A stretch of DNA of 64,000 bases. Origin: Rhodococcus sp. KRD162 (GTDB lineage: Bacteria; Actinomycetota; Actinomycetes; Mycobacteriales; Mycobacteriaceae). The stretch covers positions 80,110 to 144,109 of the forward strand of contig NZ_JABFAU010000004.1 of the NCBI RefSeq assembly GCF_017168335.1. Direction: 5' to 3'. A program made the translations under genes and the position numbers. The notes under the pieces were generated by a model. The model saw nothing but the letters and a program-made list of their open reading frames with translations, was not told where the DNA came from and ran no database searches. Positions 47,090 through 57,240 of the stretch are shown here, piece by piece; position 1 is the stretch's first letter, and every line of letters starts with the position of its first letter.

Positions 47090-47100
47090 GCCGGACAGCT
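47090..47100. promoter_or_regulatory. Likely GntR/FadR operator before aspA
   Basis: CTGTCAGACAG is a perfect inverted repeat with one central base, fitting the GTC-n-GAC core of FadR-type operators. A further GGACAGCTGGACA lies just downstream. It is 26 bases from the aspA GTG and in the gap shared with the divergent regulator gene. Confidence 0.7.
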
Positions 47101-47125
47101 GGACACCCTCACTTAGGAGAGCACC

Positions 47126-48565
<1,440 letters not shown>

Positions 48566-48571
48566 CTGCAG

Positions 48572-49996
48572 ATGAGCATCGACAATCGTGAGGCCTTCAG
48601 TGAAGAAGACCTCGGCTATCGAAAAGAACTGGCACCGCGTCAGATTCAGATGATCGCCATCGGGGGCGCGATCGGCACCGGACTGTTTCTCGGCGCAGGC
48701 GGCCGGCTGCGCGACGCCGGACCGGCGCTGGTGCTGGTGTACGCGCTGTGTGGCTTCTTCGCGTTCCTCATCCTGCGCGCACTCGGCGAGCTGGTGATGC
48801 ATCGACCCACATCGGGTTCGTTCGTCTCCTACTCCCGTGAATTCTTCGGGGAGAAGGTCGCTTTCGCCGCAGGCTGGCTCTACTGGATGAACTGGGCGAT
48901 GACGGCCGTCGTCGATGTCACGGCCGTGGCGTTGTACATGAACTTCTTCAAGAAGTACTGGGCACCGATCGGCCAGGTGGACCAGTGGGTGTTCGCACTG
49001 GCGGGCCTGGTGCTGGTACTCGGGTTGAACTTGGTGTCGGTCAAGGTCTTCGGAGAACTGGAATTCTGGTTCGCGCTGATCAAAGTCGTCGCCCTGGTGA
49101 CATTCCTGGCAGTCGGGGTGTACTACGTGATCTTCGGGACGCCCATCGACGGGCAAGCCCCGGGTCTGAGTGTGCTGACCGACAACGGTGGACTCGTCCC
49201 CAACGGACTGCTTCCTGCGATCGTGGTGATCCAGGGCGTCGTATTCGCTTATGCCTCGATCGAATTGGTCGGAACCGCCGCGGGTGAGACGGCGAATCCG
49301 GAGAAGGTCATTCCGAAGGCGATCAACACGGTCATCGTGCGCATCGTGGTGTTCTACGTCGGATCGGTGCTGCTGCTGTCGCTGCTGTTGCCGTACACCA
49401 GCTATCAGGCGGGGGAGAGTCCGTTCGTCACCTTCTTCGGGGCGATCGACGTCGAAGGGGCCGACGCGATCATGAATCTCGTCGTGCTCACCGCCGCGCT
49501 GTCCTCGCTCAACGCCGGGCTGTACTCGACCGGACGGATCCTGCATTCGATGGCCGTGGCAGGTTCGGCACCGAAATTCGCAGCCAGGATGAACAAGTCG
49601 GGTGTGCCGTACGGCGGGATCGCCTTGACCTCGGTGGTCACCCTGCTCGGTGTCGTGCTCAACGCGATCGTTCCGGCGCAGGCGTTCGAGATCGTGCTCA
49701 ACATGGCGGCTCTGGGCATCATCAGTGCGTGGGCCGTGATCGTGGCGTGTCAGCTGAAGTTCTGGTCGCTCTCACGTACCGGGGCGGTGACGAGACCGAG
49801 GTTTCGCATGTTCGGTGCCCCGTACACCGGAATCGCAACGCTAGGCTTTCTGCTGTGCGTACTGGTTCTGATGGCCTTCGACAAGCCTGTGGGAACCTGG
49901 ACCGTAGCGTCGGTCCTGGTCATCGCGCCGATGTTGGTCGGCGGATGGTACCTGTGCCGCAAGAGAATTCGAGAGGTGGCAGCCGCCAGTGAGTAA
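48572..49996 (+). CDS. ansP: L-asparagine permease (amino acid permease, APC family)
   Basis: This is a 474-residue protein with 12 expected helices. The family start is [26 protein letters not shown], followed by [22 protein letters not shown] and [21 protein letters not shown], motifs of the AnsP/GabP/CycA group. Co-location between aspartase and asparaginase supports asparagine as substrate, though aspartate or related amino acids remain possible. It lies 6 bases after aspA and overlaps ansA by eight bases. Confidence 0.92.
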   Translation: MSIDNREAFSEEDLGYRKELAPRQIQMIAIGGAIGTGLFLGAGGRLRDAGPALVLVYALCGFFAFLILRALGELVMHRPTSGSFVSYSREFFGEKVAFAAGWLYWMNWAMTAVVDVTAVALYMNFFKKYWAPIGQVDQWVFALAGLVLVLGLNLVSVKVFGELEFWFALIKVVALVTFLAVGVYYVIFGTPIDGQAPGLSVLTDNGGLVPNGLLPAIVVIQGVVFAYASIELVGTAAGETANPEKVIPKAINTVIVRIVVFYVGSVLLLSLLLPYTSYQAGESPFVTFFGAIDVEGADAIMNLVVLTAALSSLNAGLYSTGRILHSMAVAGSAPKFAARMNKSGVPYGGIALTSVVTLLGVVLNAIVPAQAFEIVLNMAALGIISAWAVIVACQLKFWSLSRTGAVTRPRFRMFGAPYTGIATLGFLLCVLVLMAFDKPVGTWTVASVLVIAPMLVGGWYLCRKRIREVAAASE

Positions 49997-50873
49997 GCAC
50001 GTTTCGTTGTTGACCACCGGCGGGACGATCGCCAGTAGTCGCGACGAGCACGGGGTTTCTCGTCCGGTTGCCGGTTTCGGTGCCGATATCGACGGGGTAC
50101 GAGTGCGCGAGGTGATGTCCAAGGACAGCTCTGCGATGGACTTCGCCGATCTCGACATCATCGGTGCGGCGGTGTCGGGTGCGCTGGCCGAGGACGGTTG
50201 CGCCGGGGTGGTGGTGCTGCACGGTACCGACACGATGGAGGAGTCGGCGCTGTACGTGGATCTGTTCCACGACGACGAGCGTCCGGTGGTGTTCACCGGC
50301 GCGCAGCGCACCGCCGATCACCCCGACCCGGACGGCCCGAGCAATATTGCTGCGGCCGTGGCGGCAGCACGGTCCGAACGCGGTGTGCTGATCGCCTTCG
50401 GTGGGCGGCTGCTGCCGGCTCGCGGCGTCATCAAGAAACACACCACCGAACTCGATGCGTTTCGCTCGGCGGCGCTGTCTCGGCCGAACCCGTTGCGCCG
50501 AACCCCCGTTGCCGGAACTCGGGTGGACATCGTTGCCCTGTATCCGGGGGCGGACGGAGTGCAGATCGAAGCCTGCCGCGCGGCCGGGGCGTCGGGCATC
50601 GTGCTCGAGGCATTGGGCTCGGGAAACGCCAACGCTCGCGTCGTGCGCGCGGTGAAGGATGCGGTGGACGCCGGGGTGCACGTGGTGGTCACCACGCGGG
50701 TGCCGTTCGGTGAGACATCGCCGACGTACGGCGGTGGCGGCGGCGGGCACGACCTCCTCGATGCGGGTGCGGTGTTCTCTCGGGAACTGCGGGCGGGGCA
50801 GGCGCGCATTCAATTGGCGGCGCTCGTAGCAGCGGAAGCAAGTGCGATGGTTGTCCACGATTTCTTCTCGTAG
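49989..50873 (+). CDS. ansA: L-asparaginase
   Basis: Asparaginase hydrolyses asparagine to aspartate and ammonia. The protein is 294 residues from GTG 49989. Both active-site signatures are present: [10 protein letters not shown] with the nucleophile Thr and [18 protein letters not shown] with Thr-Asp; [10 protein letters not shown] completes the set. There is no signal peptide, so it is cytoplasmic. With ansP and aspA it forms a path from imported asparagine to fumarate, releasing two ammonia. Confidence 0.94.
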   Translation: MSKHVSLLTTGGTIASSRDEHGVSRPVAGFGADIDGVRVREVMSKDSSAMDFADLDIIGAAVSGALAEDGCAGVVVLHGTDTMEESALYVDLFHDDERPVVFTGAQRTADHPDPDGPSNIAAAVAAARSERGVLIAFGGRLLPARGVIKKHTTELDAFRSAALSRPNPLRRTPVAGTRVDIVALYPGADGVQIEACRAAGASGIVLEALGSGNANARVVRAVKDAVDAGVHVVVTTRVPFGETSPTYGGGGGGHDLLDAGAVFSRELRAGQARIQLAALVAAEASAMVVHDFFS

Positions 50874-50927
50874 GCGGGAAAGCGAATCCGGGAGCGAATA
50901 GTGGACAGTCAGGTCGCTTCACCCGAG

Positions 50928-51734
50928 CTACAGCTCCGACTCGCCCCAGCTTCCGACGCGTAGTTCGTCGCCCACCGTCACCGTGCCCTCCTGCATCACC
51001 GAGAACTTCGCTCCGAAGGCGACGCCCTTCTGCCTGGCGCGGCGATAGGTTGCCAGGGTCCGCAGGGGCTCGGGTCCGGTACGCAACCCGGTGCTCTGCT
51101 CCACGGTGGTGACGGCGCACCGAATGGCGAGCTTGGTGTACGCGAGATCGACCGATCCGACGCCGACGTCCCTGACCTCGTCTTCCCGGTGGGGTTCCTC
51201 CCATCCATCGATCACGATATTGGGGCGAAATCGGTTCATCGGCAATGCGACGTCGAGCCTGGAGTTGAGGCCGGCCAGCGTGGCGGTGGAGACGATGTGC
51301 ACTGCCGAGCTGTCTGCGAACTGCGCTGAGCCGGGCGATATTCCGTCGGTGACGCGGCCCAGATCGCGGGGTGCGGCCACCAGTCTTGCGGGTTCTTCGA
51401 TCACCTCGGCCAGCCACGCAGCGATCTCGTCTCCCTGATCGATCCCGCGCATCGGCGCGCCGAACAGGGTGACCTGCTGGGCAGCGGAGTCGCGGTCGAC
51501 GGCCACGGTGACCGAACCGGCCGACGGGTGTTGCAGCGTCAACACCTCGTCGGTCACCGAGCAGCGGACGAGGGCGAGCACGGGGTCGCTGCGTTGGCTG
51601 CGAAACGTGCCGTCGGCGTCGACGATCATGAACGCCCGATCGTGCTCGAGGCCGGTGGCACCGACCCGAGCCGACTCGAGGGCGGCACCCGCGCATCCCT
51701 TGACGGGGTAGGTCACCAGCGACGAAACATGCAC
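50928..51734 (-). CDS. MOSC domain protein (MOSC N-terminal barrel plus MOSC)
   Basis: This is a 268-residue protein from GTG 51734. It starts with the MOSC_N barrel (SLVTYPVKGCAGAALESARV, RAFMIVDADGTFRSQR), then the MOSC domain with RFRPNIVIDGWEEP, AIRCAVTTVEQSTG and a final GTVTVGDELRVG. MOSC proteins bind molybdenum cofactor sulfur; the Cys in RCAVTT fits the mARC/YcbX pattern. It probably reduces N-hydroxylated compounds with a reductase partner not found here. It diverges from pncA with a 21-base gap. Confidence 0.88.
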   Translation of the reverse strand: MHVSSLVTYPVKGCAGAALESARVGATGLEHDRAFMIVDADGTFRSQRSDPVLALVRCSVTDEVLTLQHPSAGSVTVAVDRDSAAQQVTLFGAPMRGIDQGDEIAAWLAEVIEEPARLVAAPRDLGRVTDGISPGSAQFADSSAVHIVSTATLAGLNSRLDVALPMNRFRPNIVIDGWEEPHREDEVRDVGVGSVDLAYTKLAIRCAVTTVEQSTGLRTGPEPLRTLATYRRARQKGVAFGAKFSVMQEGTVTVGDELRVGSWGESEL

Positions 51735-51755
51735 GCGTCGAGGATACTGGGATTC

Positions 51756-52328
51756 ATGACTCGTGCTCTGTTGGTAGTGGATGTGCAGAACGACTTCACC
51801 GAGGGAGGCGCTCTCGCGGTGACCGGCGGCGCGGAGGTCGCGCGCAAGATCAGTGCGTACCTGGCGCGCCACGGCGACGAGTACGACCTGGTGGTGTCCT
51901 CGCGCGATTGGCACGACGCGGTGGGCGACAACGGCGGCCACTTCGCCACCGACGCCGCTCCCGATTTCGTCGATACCTGGCCGGTGCACTGCGTCGCGGG
52001 CACGGTCGGAGCCGAGTATCACCCGGACTACGCCACCGGCTCGGTGGACGTCCACGTCTACAAGGGGCAGGGCAAGCCGTCGTACTCGGCGTTCGAGGGT
52101 GTCACCGAGGACGGGACGCCCCTGGCCGACGTACTGGCTGCCAAGGAGGTCACCGCCGTCGACGTGGTCGGACTGGCCACCGACTACTGCGTGCTGGCAT
52201 CGGCGAAGGACGCAGTCAGCGGGAGCTTCGAGGTTCGGGTGCTGACCGATCTCGTCGCCGGAGTTGCCCCCGAGACCTCCGCGGCGGCCCTCGACGGTCT
52301 GCGCGCAGCCGGTGCGGCCGTGATCTGA
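51756..52328 (+). CDS. pncA: Nicotinamidase (pyrazinamidase)
   Basis: PncA hydrolyses nicotinamide to nicotinic acid for NAD salvage. The protein is 190 residues from ATG 51756 (M. tuberculosis PncA is 186). The triad is Asp9 in VVDVQNDF, a Lys in VYKGQGKPSYS and the Cys in GLATDYCV. The metal site is in SSRDWHDAVGDNGGHF with Asp and His ligands. The longer upstream frame overlaps the MOSC gene and is rejected. The stop lies inside a 16-bp tandem repeat. Confidence 0.94.
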   Translation: MTRALLVVDVQNDFTEGGALAVTGGAEVARKISAYLARHGDEYDLVVSSRDWHDAVGDNGGHFATDAAPDFVDTWPVHCVAGTVGAEYHPDYATGSVDVHVYKGQGKPSYSAFEGVTEDGTPLADVLAAKEVTAVDVVGLATDYCVLASAKDAVSGSFEVRVLTDLVAGVAPETSAAALDGLRAAGAAVI

Positions 52329-52353
52329 CTGTCGATCGATCTAACTGTCGATC
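52322..52353. repeat. 16-bp tandem repeat spanning two stop codons
   Basis: GATCTGACTGTCGATC is followed directly by GATCTAACTGTCGATC, differing at one base. The repeat covers the pncA stop (52326-52328) and the stop of the convergent gene (52341-52343). Confidence 0.9.
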
Positions 52354-52943
52354 GTCGTGGTGATGGTGGTGACCGACGGCGCGGCGGGGGTGCTGCCGAA
52401 GCCGAATCTCACCGGGGGAGACACCGGAGTCAGGGCTCCGAGATCTGCACCCTGCCACGATGCCTGCACATCGGTGACGCGATGTTGTGCTCGCGCGCCG
52501 TAGTACTCGCGTCGACCGCCGCCTGCGCTGCCGCGGGTACGCACGCCCCGCAGCAGCACTCGGGCGATGGGGTCACTGATCGCGCAGAACCACGGTGCCG
52601 TGGACACCGCGCCGGGGAGTAGCTGCAACGCCCGGCCGAGGAGAGTGGGGCCGGCGACTCGGATCCGTACCGACAGGTCGCCCGCTGTCACCGATCGCCA
52701 ACCGTCCTGCTGAGCTGAAAATGTCACTGGAACGAGTTCGGTGGCGTCGAACGTGTATGTGGCCGTGACGAATTCCCGAACGTCCTCGTCGGGTGCGATG
52801 AGGAGTCGGTGACCGTCCGCGAACTCGATCATGACGTCGGTGAACTCGCCGAGAGGCGAGCTCGTCCAATGGCCGACGACGATGCGTACACCGGCGTGGG
52901 TACCTACCCCGTATATCTCACCGTGAAACCGTGATCTGGTCAT
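52341..52943 (-). CDS. Protein of unknown function, 200 residues
   Basis: The protein starts at ATG 52943 with MTRSRFHGEIYGVG. No signal peptide or membrane helix is evident. Features are VRIVVGHWTSSPLGEFTDVM, a beta-rich middle (TYTFDATELVPVTFSAQ) and RRRGVRTRG-like basic turns (LLRGVRTRGSAGGG). Residues 150-200 end in a Thr-rich tail (SVTTITTTIDS). I do not recognise the family. It lies 60 bases from the divergent zwf gene, and the proteins may share a promoter region. Confidence 0.65.
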   Translation of the reverse strand: MTRSRFHGEIYGVGTHAGVRIVVGHWTSSPLGEFTDVMIEFADGHRLLIAPDEDVREFVTATYTFDATELVPVTFSAQQDGWRSVTAGDLSVRIRVAGPTLLGRALQLLPGAVSTAPWFCAISDPIARVLLRGVRTRGSAGGGRREYYGARAQHRVTDVQASWQGADLGALTPVSPPVRFGFGSTPAAPSVTTITTTIDS

Positions 52944-53003
52944 CGTGCACCTTCACCTCTTCGGCACTGTGCGCTCCCAAACTATGCGGTGCATAGTGGA
53001 GGT

Positions 53004-54419
53004 ATGGCGTCCTCGCAACCCACAGTATTCGTCCTGTTCGGCGCAACCGGAGACCTCGCGAAGCGAATGGTCCTGCCGTCGTTCTACCAACTCCATCTCG
53101 AAGGCCTGTTGCCCGAGAAATGGGTGTTGATCGGCAACGGACGTAAAGACACGTCCGACGACGAGTTCCGCGACCATGTGCGCGGCGCACTCGATGAGTT
53201 CGCCGAGAACGTGGCCGAGGGCGATTGGTCCGAATTCTCCCAGCGAATCCGATTCGCGGGCAACGGCTTCACCGTCGACGATCCCGGCAAGCTGGTCGAG
53301 GTCGTCGGCGAGGTGAAGAAGGATCTCGGCGACGACGCGCAGTTGGTGCACTACATCGCGCTCCCGCCGAGCACATTCGTGGACTACACCAAGGCGCTCG
53401 GGGCACACGATCTGGCCGAGGGCGCACGAGTGGTCTACGAGAAGCCCTTCGGCACCTCACAACGCAATTTCGAGGAACTCGACAAGGCCGTCCACGAGGT
53501 GGTCGACGAAAGTCAGGTCTATCGGATCGACCACTTCCTGGGCAAGGAAGCGACGCAGAACCTGCACGTATTGCGGTTCGCCAACGGAATGATCAGCGGC
53601 ATCTGGAACTCGGAGCACGTGACCCAGGTGCAGATCGACGTGCCCGAGACGCTCGACATCGACGATCGCGCCGAGTTCTACGATGCCACCGGCGCAGTAT
53701 TGGACATGCTCGTCACGCACCTGTTCCAGGTTGCCGCGGAGGTGGCGATGGAACCGCCCGCATCGTTGAACGCCGAGGATCTGCAGTCGGCGCGCGAGGA
53801 GGTCATCGGTCGGTTCCGCCCTCTCGATCCAGCGGAGGTGGTGCTCGGCCAGTACGACGGTTACCGAGATGTCGAGGGGGTCGACGACAACTCGACGGTC
53901 GATACCTTCGTTGCCGCCACGTTGTGGGTCGATACCGATCGCTGGCGTGGGGTTCCGTTCCTGCTTCGTACCGGCAAGATGCTCGGGGTCGGCGCGCAGC
54001 GGGTGTCGCTGGTGTTCAGTACACCGACGGACAGTCCGCTGGGCGAGTTGCCACCTGACGGTGCGGTGCTGACGTTCGACCTCTCCGGCGACGGCAGCAT
54101 CGACATCGCCATGACGGTCAAGGAGCCGGGCCCCGATTTCGACCTGTCGGTCGGGCATCTGGCGCTACCGCTGAAGTCCGTGCCCGATGCCGAACCACTG
54201 AGCCCGTACGCGCGTCTGATTCTCGATGTGCTCAGCGGCGACCGCTCGCTGTTCACCCGGCCCGACGGTCTGGCTCACGTCTGGGATGTGGCCGCCCCTG
54301 TATTGAACGACCCGCCGAAGGTGAAGAGTTACGCACCCGGTTCGATGGGACCGGCCGAGGCCGATGATCTGGCGGCACCGTGCGGGTGGTTGATCACCGG
54401 AAAGACTCAGAGCAAGTGA
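53004..54419 (+). CDS. zwf: Glucose-6-phosphate 1-dehydrogenase
   Basis: Zwf oxidises glucose 6-phosphate to 6-phosphogluconolactone with NAD(P)+. The protein is 471 residues from ATG 53004, placed four bases after GGAGG. Motifs are FVLFGATGDLAKRMVLPS (cofactor site), VVYEKPFGTS and YRIDHFLGKEATQNL (active site, with Phe for the usual Tyr). It is not beside opcA, tal or tkt as the main actinobacterial zwf is, so it may be a second copy. A CTATGC-n3-GCATAG repeat just before the ribosome site is a possible operator. Confidence 0.93.
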   Translation: MASSQPTVFVLFGATGDLAKRMVLPSFYQLHLEGLLPEKWVLIGNGRKDTSDDEFRDHVRGALDEFAENVAEGDWSEFSQRIRFAGNGFTVDDPGKLVEVVGEVKKDLGDDAQLVHYIALPPSTFVDYTKALGAHDLAEGARVVYEKPFGTSQRNFEELDKAVHEVVDESQVYRIDHFLGKEATQNLHVLRFANGMISGIWNSEHVTQVQIDVPETLDIDDRAEFYDATGAVLDMLVTHLFQVAAEVAMEPPASLNAEDLQSAREEVIGRFRPLDPAEVVLGQYDGYRDVEGVDDNSTVDTFVAATLWVDTDRWRGVPFLLRTGKMLGVGAQRVSLVFSTPTDSPLGELPPDGAVLTFDLSGDGSIDIAMTVKEPGPDFDLSVGHLALPLKSVPDAEPLSPYARLILDVLSGDRSLFTRPDGLAHVWDVAAPVLNDPPKVKSYAPGSMGPAEADDLAAPCGWLITGKTQSK

Positions 54420-54578
54420 GATCGGGCACCAGACAGTAGGTTTCGGGGCATCGAAAAAGTCCGCAGGTCCTTTTTGTCCGAAACTATGGACTGAAATGAG
54501 TCCGGACCGTTATGTTTCTGCCGTCTGGTCACACGTCCGACTCAGGCCTCGCGACATGCCTCCGAAAGGGTCTCCCTC

Positions 54579-54749
54579 ATGTTTCTTCTCGATCTCCTCA
54601 GCGGTCTGCTCGGCGGCGGAACCGACGGCGGCGGTATCCTCGGCCCCATCACCGATGGCATCACCGAGGGAATCGCTTCGGGCATCGCCGACGCGATCTC
54701 GTCGCTGGTGACCGGAAGCGCCGACGGAATCTCCAGCTCCGCAAGCTAG
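54579..54749 (+). CDS. Small acidic amphipathic peptide, 56 residues
   Basis: ATG 54579 follows GAAAGGG. The start MFLLDLLSGLLGGG is hydrophobic; then comes a Gly-rich turn and a stretch with Ile or Ala at every fourth place (ITDGITEGIASGIADAI), which would give an amphipathic helix. The tail is Ser-rich (GISSSAS). There is no Lys, Arg or His at all, and six acidic residues. A strong terminator hairpin follows at 54758. The size and composition recall the PorH/PorA channel peptides of Corynebacterium. This identification is an inference; no homologue was confirmed. Confidence 0.6.
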   Translation: MFLLDLLSGLLGGGTDGGGILGPITDGITEGIASGIADAISSLVTGSADGISSSAS

Positions 54750-54757
54750 AACTCTGC

Positions 54758-54792
54758 GAAACCCCGGGCCGGTCGCACTGGTCCGGGGTTTC
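54758..54792 (+). terminator. Terminator after the 56-residue peptide gene
   Basis: GAAACCCCGG pairs with CCGGGGTTTC around a 15-base loop and ends in TTTC. It lies nine bases after the stop of the small peptide gene, which supports that gene being real. Confidence 0.88.
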
Positions 54793-54836
54793 GTCATGTC
54801 GCGGCTGTGTTGTCCATCCTGCACGTTGTCATCCTC

Positions 54837-54876
54837 GACGCGGAATCAGCATCAACGACGCGGAATCAGCATCAAC
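54837..54876. repeat. 20-bp tandem repeat at the PspC gene 3' end
   Basis: GACGCGGAATCAGCATCAAC is present twice in tandem. One copy encodes the last residues and stop of the PspC protein; the other lies just beyond the stop. Confidence 0.92.
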
Positions 54877-55055
54877 GCAGCCAGGTAGATCAGTGCCACG
54901 GTACCGCCGGTCACGACCGTGGCGGCAACGGTGGCGAGTCGGACGATGTTGACGTCCCAGCCGAAGTATTCCGCGACGCCTCCGCATACACCACCGATCA
55001 TCTTCTGCGAGCTGGACAGGGTGAATTCTCTTGGTTTATCGCTCTCGAATGTCAT
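54852..55055 (-). CDS. PspC domain protein
   Basis: This is a 67-residue protein from ATG 55055. It has the PspC core KMIGGVCGGVAEYFGWDVNIVRLA followed by one or two helices (ATVAATVVTGGTVALIYLAALML) and a short basic end (IPRR). The N-terminal TFESDKPREFTLSSSQ is polar. PspC proteins link membrane stress to the phage-shock response. It is alone here, with no PspA gene. The stop codon lies inside a 20-bp tandem duplication. Confidence 0.9.
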   Translation of the reverse strand: MTFESDKPREFTLSSSQKMIGGVCGGVAEYFGWDVNIVRLATVAATVVTGGTVALIYLAALMLIPRR

Positions 55056-55327
55056 GATGAAAAGTCTGCTTCATCAACGGCTTTCGGCGCATCGGGGGTT
55101 TCACCCATATCGACCCCGATAAACCGACGGTCCGAAAACGGCACTCGAACAAGATCATCGACTTTTCCGGCCCGAGCCCTGGACCGCTGGATCGGACGGG
55201 TACTACCGTCGCAGATGGTTGCGAGAGATCTGGCACGAGCGCTACCCCGGCCCGTCCCCCTTGCGGGCCGGGATGGCGCGGCCGGGTCGAATCCCGTGTT
55301 CACCGAATCGCCATCGAACCGTCACCG
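55056..55327. other. Gap upstream of PspC and ppk2 with a GC-rich hairpin
   Basis: No gene is supported in this 272-base gap between divergent genes. It contains a perfect nine-base stem, CCCGGCCCG and CGGGCCGGG at 55246-55272, followed by a tRNA T-arm-like GGGTCGAATCCC near 55283. No complete tRNA could be folded. The hairpin may affect ppk2 expression. Confidence 0.5.
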
Positions 55328-56293
55328 ATGAGCACTAACTTTCCGCACATGACCGACAATGATCTTCGCAACGGTGAGGCTCCACGCTCGAACCTGAGCG
55401 AGCTGCTCGATATCACTACGGCCGTCGATCTCTCCGATACCTCGGGTTTCGTCGTCGACGACTCCGACGACGACGATCCGGTACTGCTGACGGTCCCCGA
55501 TGGTCATGTCGTCGACACCTGGCGGGAGGACTACCCGTACGACGAGCGCATGACACGGGCGGAGTACGAGCTCGAAAAGCGGCTGCTGCAGATCGAATTG
55601 CTCAAGCTGCAGATGTGGACCAAGGAAACCGGGCTACGCCACGTCATCATTTTCGAAGGCCGAGATGCCGCGGGTAAGGGCGGCACGATCAAGCGCTTCA
55701 TGGAACACCTCAACCCGCGTGGAGCCCGCGTCGTCGCGCTCGAGAAACCGTCTGTCCGTGAGTCCACGGAATGGTATTTCCAGCGCTACATCGCGCATCT
55801 GCCTGCGGCCGGGGAGATCGTCATGTTCGATCGCTCCTGGTACAACCGTGCGGGCGTCGAGCGGGTAATGGGCTTCTGCACCGATGAGCAACACGCCCAC
55901 TTCGTCAGGCAGGCACCGCTGTTCGAGCAGATGCTGGTGGACGAGGGTATCAGTTTGACCAAGTTCTGGTTCTCGGTGTCGCAGCACGAGCAGCGCACCC
56001 GCTTCGCCATCCGGCAGGTCGACCCGGTGCGGCAGTGGAAGCTTTCGCCGATGGACCTTGCCTCGCTGGACAAGTGGGATGCGTACACGGCGGCGAAGGA
56101 AGAGAACTTTCGGGCCACCGATACCGATGTGGCTCCGTGGACGGTGGTCAAGAGCAACGACAAGAAACGCGCGCGGATCAACGCAATGCGATTCGTGCTC
56201 AACAAATTCGACTATGCCAACAAGGACCCCGAGATTGTCGGAGAAACCGACCCGTTGCTCGTCGGGCGCGCGAAAGACGTCATAGGCGAGTAG
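55328..56293 (+). CDS. ppk2: Polyphosphate kinase 2 family protein
   Basis: This is a 321-residue protein. The N-terminal 75 residues are acidic and probably flexible (VVDDSDDDDPVLL). The kinase core has Walker A EGRDAAGKGGTIKRF, PRGARVVALEKPS, FQRYIAHLPAAGEIVMFDRSWYNRAG (Walker B) and lid residues in FWFSVSQHEQ and RFAIRQVDPVRQWKLSPMD. PPK2 enzymes move phosphate between polyphosphate and GDP, ADP or AMP. The C-terminus has VVKSNDKKRARINAMRFVL. It is flanked by tiny peptide genes. Confidence 0.93.
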   Translation: MSTNFPHMTDNDLRNGEAPRSNLSELLDITTAVDLSDTSGFVVDDSDDDDPVLLTVPDGHVVDTWREDYPYDERMTRAEYELEKRLLQIELLKLQMWTKETGLRHVIIFEGRDAAGKGGTIKRFMEHLNPRGARVVALEKPSVRESTEWYFQRYIAHLPAAGEIVMFDRSWYNRAGVERVMGFCTDEQHAHFVRQAPLFEQMLVDEGISLTKFWFSVSQHEQRTRFAIRQVDPVRQWKLSPMDLASLDKWDAYTAAKEENFRATDTDVAPWTVVKSNDKKRARINAMRFVLNKFDYANKDPEIVGETDPLLVGRAKDVIGE

Positions 56294-56456
56294 TTTTCGC
56301 GATCCGTTCGGTGCAATGCCCGAGGTTCGGTTGCTATGGTTCGTTGTCGGTGCCCGGAGTCGGAACCTGTTGATGCGTCGCAGCCGAACGTGCGGTAGGA
56401 ACGAGAGAGGTCGTATCACCTACGGCCGTACTTGCACACGAGCATCAGGAGATCCC

Positions 56457-56570
56457 ATGGGTTCAGCAGCGCAGTTCGTCACCGACATCGCTACCGGCGT
56501 CTACGAGGGCATCGTCGACGCGATCGTCGATCAGATCGTCGGTGTGTTGACCTCCGGCAGCGCCGCGTAG
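56457..56570 (+). CDS. Small acidic amphipathic peptide, 37 residues
   Basis: The ribosome site is very good: AGGAG five to six bases before ATG 56457. The sequence MGSAAQFVTDIATGVYEG continues with IVDAIVDQIVGVLTSGSAA. Hydrophobic residues recur every three to four places, giving an amphipathic helix of about 28 residues, and there is no Lys, Arg or His. It ends in Ser/Gly/Ala. A hairpin follows 12 bases after the stop. The size and make-up recall corynebacterial PorA/PorH. No homologue was confirmed. Confidence 0.6.
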   Translation: MGSAAQFVTDIATGVYEGIVDAIVDQIVGVLTSGSAA

Positions 56571-56582
56571 GCATCGCGAACG

Positions 56583-56616
56583 GTGTCGCGGTCGCGGTCG
56601 GGGGCGGCCGCGACAC
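56583..56616 (+). terminator. Hairpin after the 37-residue peptide gene
   Basis: GTGTCGCGG pairs perfectly with CCGCGACAC around a 16-base G-rich loop, 12 bases after the peptide stop codon. There is a short T-containing stretch after it. The remaining gap to 56783 shows no other gene. Confidence 0.78.
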
Positions 56617-56783
56617 TTCGGTAACGTCACCGATTTGTGATGGCACACCAAGCTTTTCGACTTTTACCGACATTTTCGTGTACAAGCTGTGACCTACTCG
56701 GGTAGAAATCTTCTTGCAGAGATCATCGCGTGGCATCCGTCACAGTCGATCTGCACATCCCCCTCGATGAAGGAGTATCTAGT

Positions 56784-56858
56784 ATGTCCGCTGACCTCGG
56801 TGACCTCTTCACGATCCTCATCCAGCTCTTCTCCGGTATCAGTTCCTCCTCGGAGTGA
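56784..56858 (+). CDS. Very small acidic peptide, 24 residues
   Basis: AAGGAG lies nine bases before ATG 56784. The peptide MSADLGDLFTILIQLFSGIS ends in SSSE. The middle is hydrophobic, acidic residues flank it, the end is a Ser run, and no Lys, Arg or His occurs. It sits between two other peptide genes of the same character on the same strand. The strong ribosome site and matching composition are the only support. Confidence 0.5.
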   Translation: MSADLGDLFTILIQLFSGISSSSE

Positions 56859-56994
56859 CCCTCCGCGGTCCCGCGTCGCCGCGCTCAGGCCCATGAGAAC
56901 TCGGTCGGAGCCGACTCCGCGATGGATCCGCGATATCGACTCCGTGTTCGCGCCGCCCGTTCGGCATCGAATCCCACTTTTTCAAGGAGTTTTC

Positions 56995-57090
56995 ATGGAA
57001 CTGCTCGCGATCTTGCTTCAGCTGCTCGCTCTCGGCAGCTCGGAAGGTAGCGGCTCGGGCACCATCGAGATCCCCGGCGCGCCCGTCTGA
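56995..57090 (+). CDS. Small acidic peptide, 31 residues
   Basis: AAGGAG lies six bases before ATG 56995. The peptide begins MELLAILLQLLALGSSEGSG and ends TIEIPGAPV. It has a short Leu-rich helix, a Ser/Gly-rich middle and no Lys, Arg or His. A strong terminator hairpin begins eight bases after the stop. It is the third peptide gene in 640 bases, upstream of a hydrolase and a mycolyltransferase gene. The 57091-57240 gap holds only the terminator and the next promoter. Confidence 0.55.
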   Translation: MELLAILLQLLALGSSEGSGSGTIEIPGAPV

Positions 57091-57097
57091 TCTACAA

Positions 57098-57136
57098 CGA
57101 AAGCCGGGCTCGACACGTCGTCGGGCCCGGCTTTCG
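57098..57136 (+). terminator. Strong terminator after the 31-residue peptide gene
   Basis: CGAAAGCCGGGC pairs perfectly with GCCCGGCTTTCG around a 15-base loop, eight bases after the stop. This is the kind of hairpin that normally ends a real transcript. Confidence 0.9.
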
Positions 57137-57240
57137 CGTTTCGAAGCGTGGTGTCGATCGACAGATCGTGCAGAGTTCGGCGATCGACCACCGGCCGGGG
57201 CGTCGAGACCGGCGCGTGACCGTGTGCATAAGGTGACCGG

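Noticed and set aside
55246..55300. tRNA-like segment: strong hairpin followed by GGGTCGAATCCC
   Set aside because: The T-loop is one base short and no matching acceptor stem, D-arm or anticodon arm was found upstream, so it is not called as a tRNA; a relic is possible.
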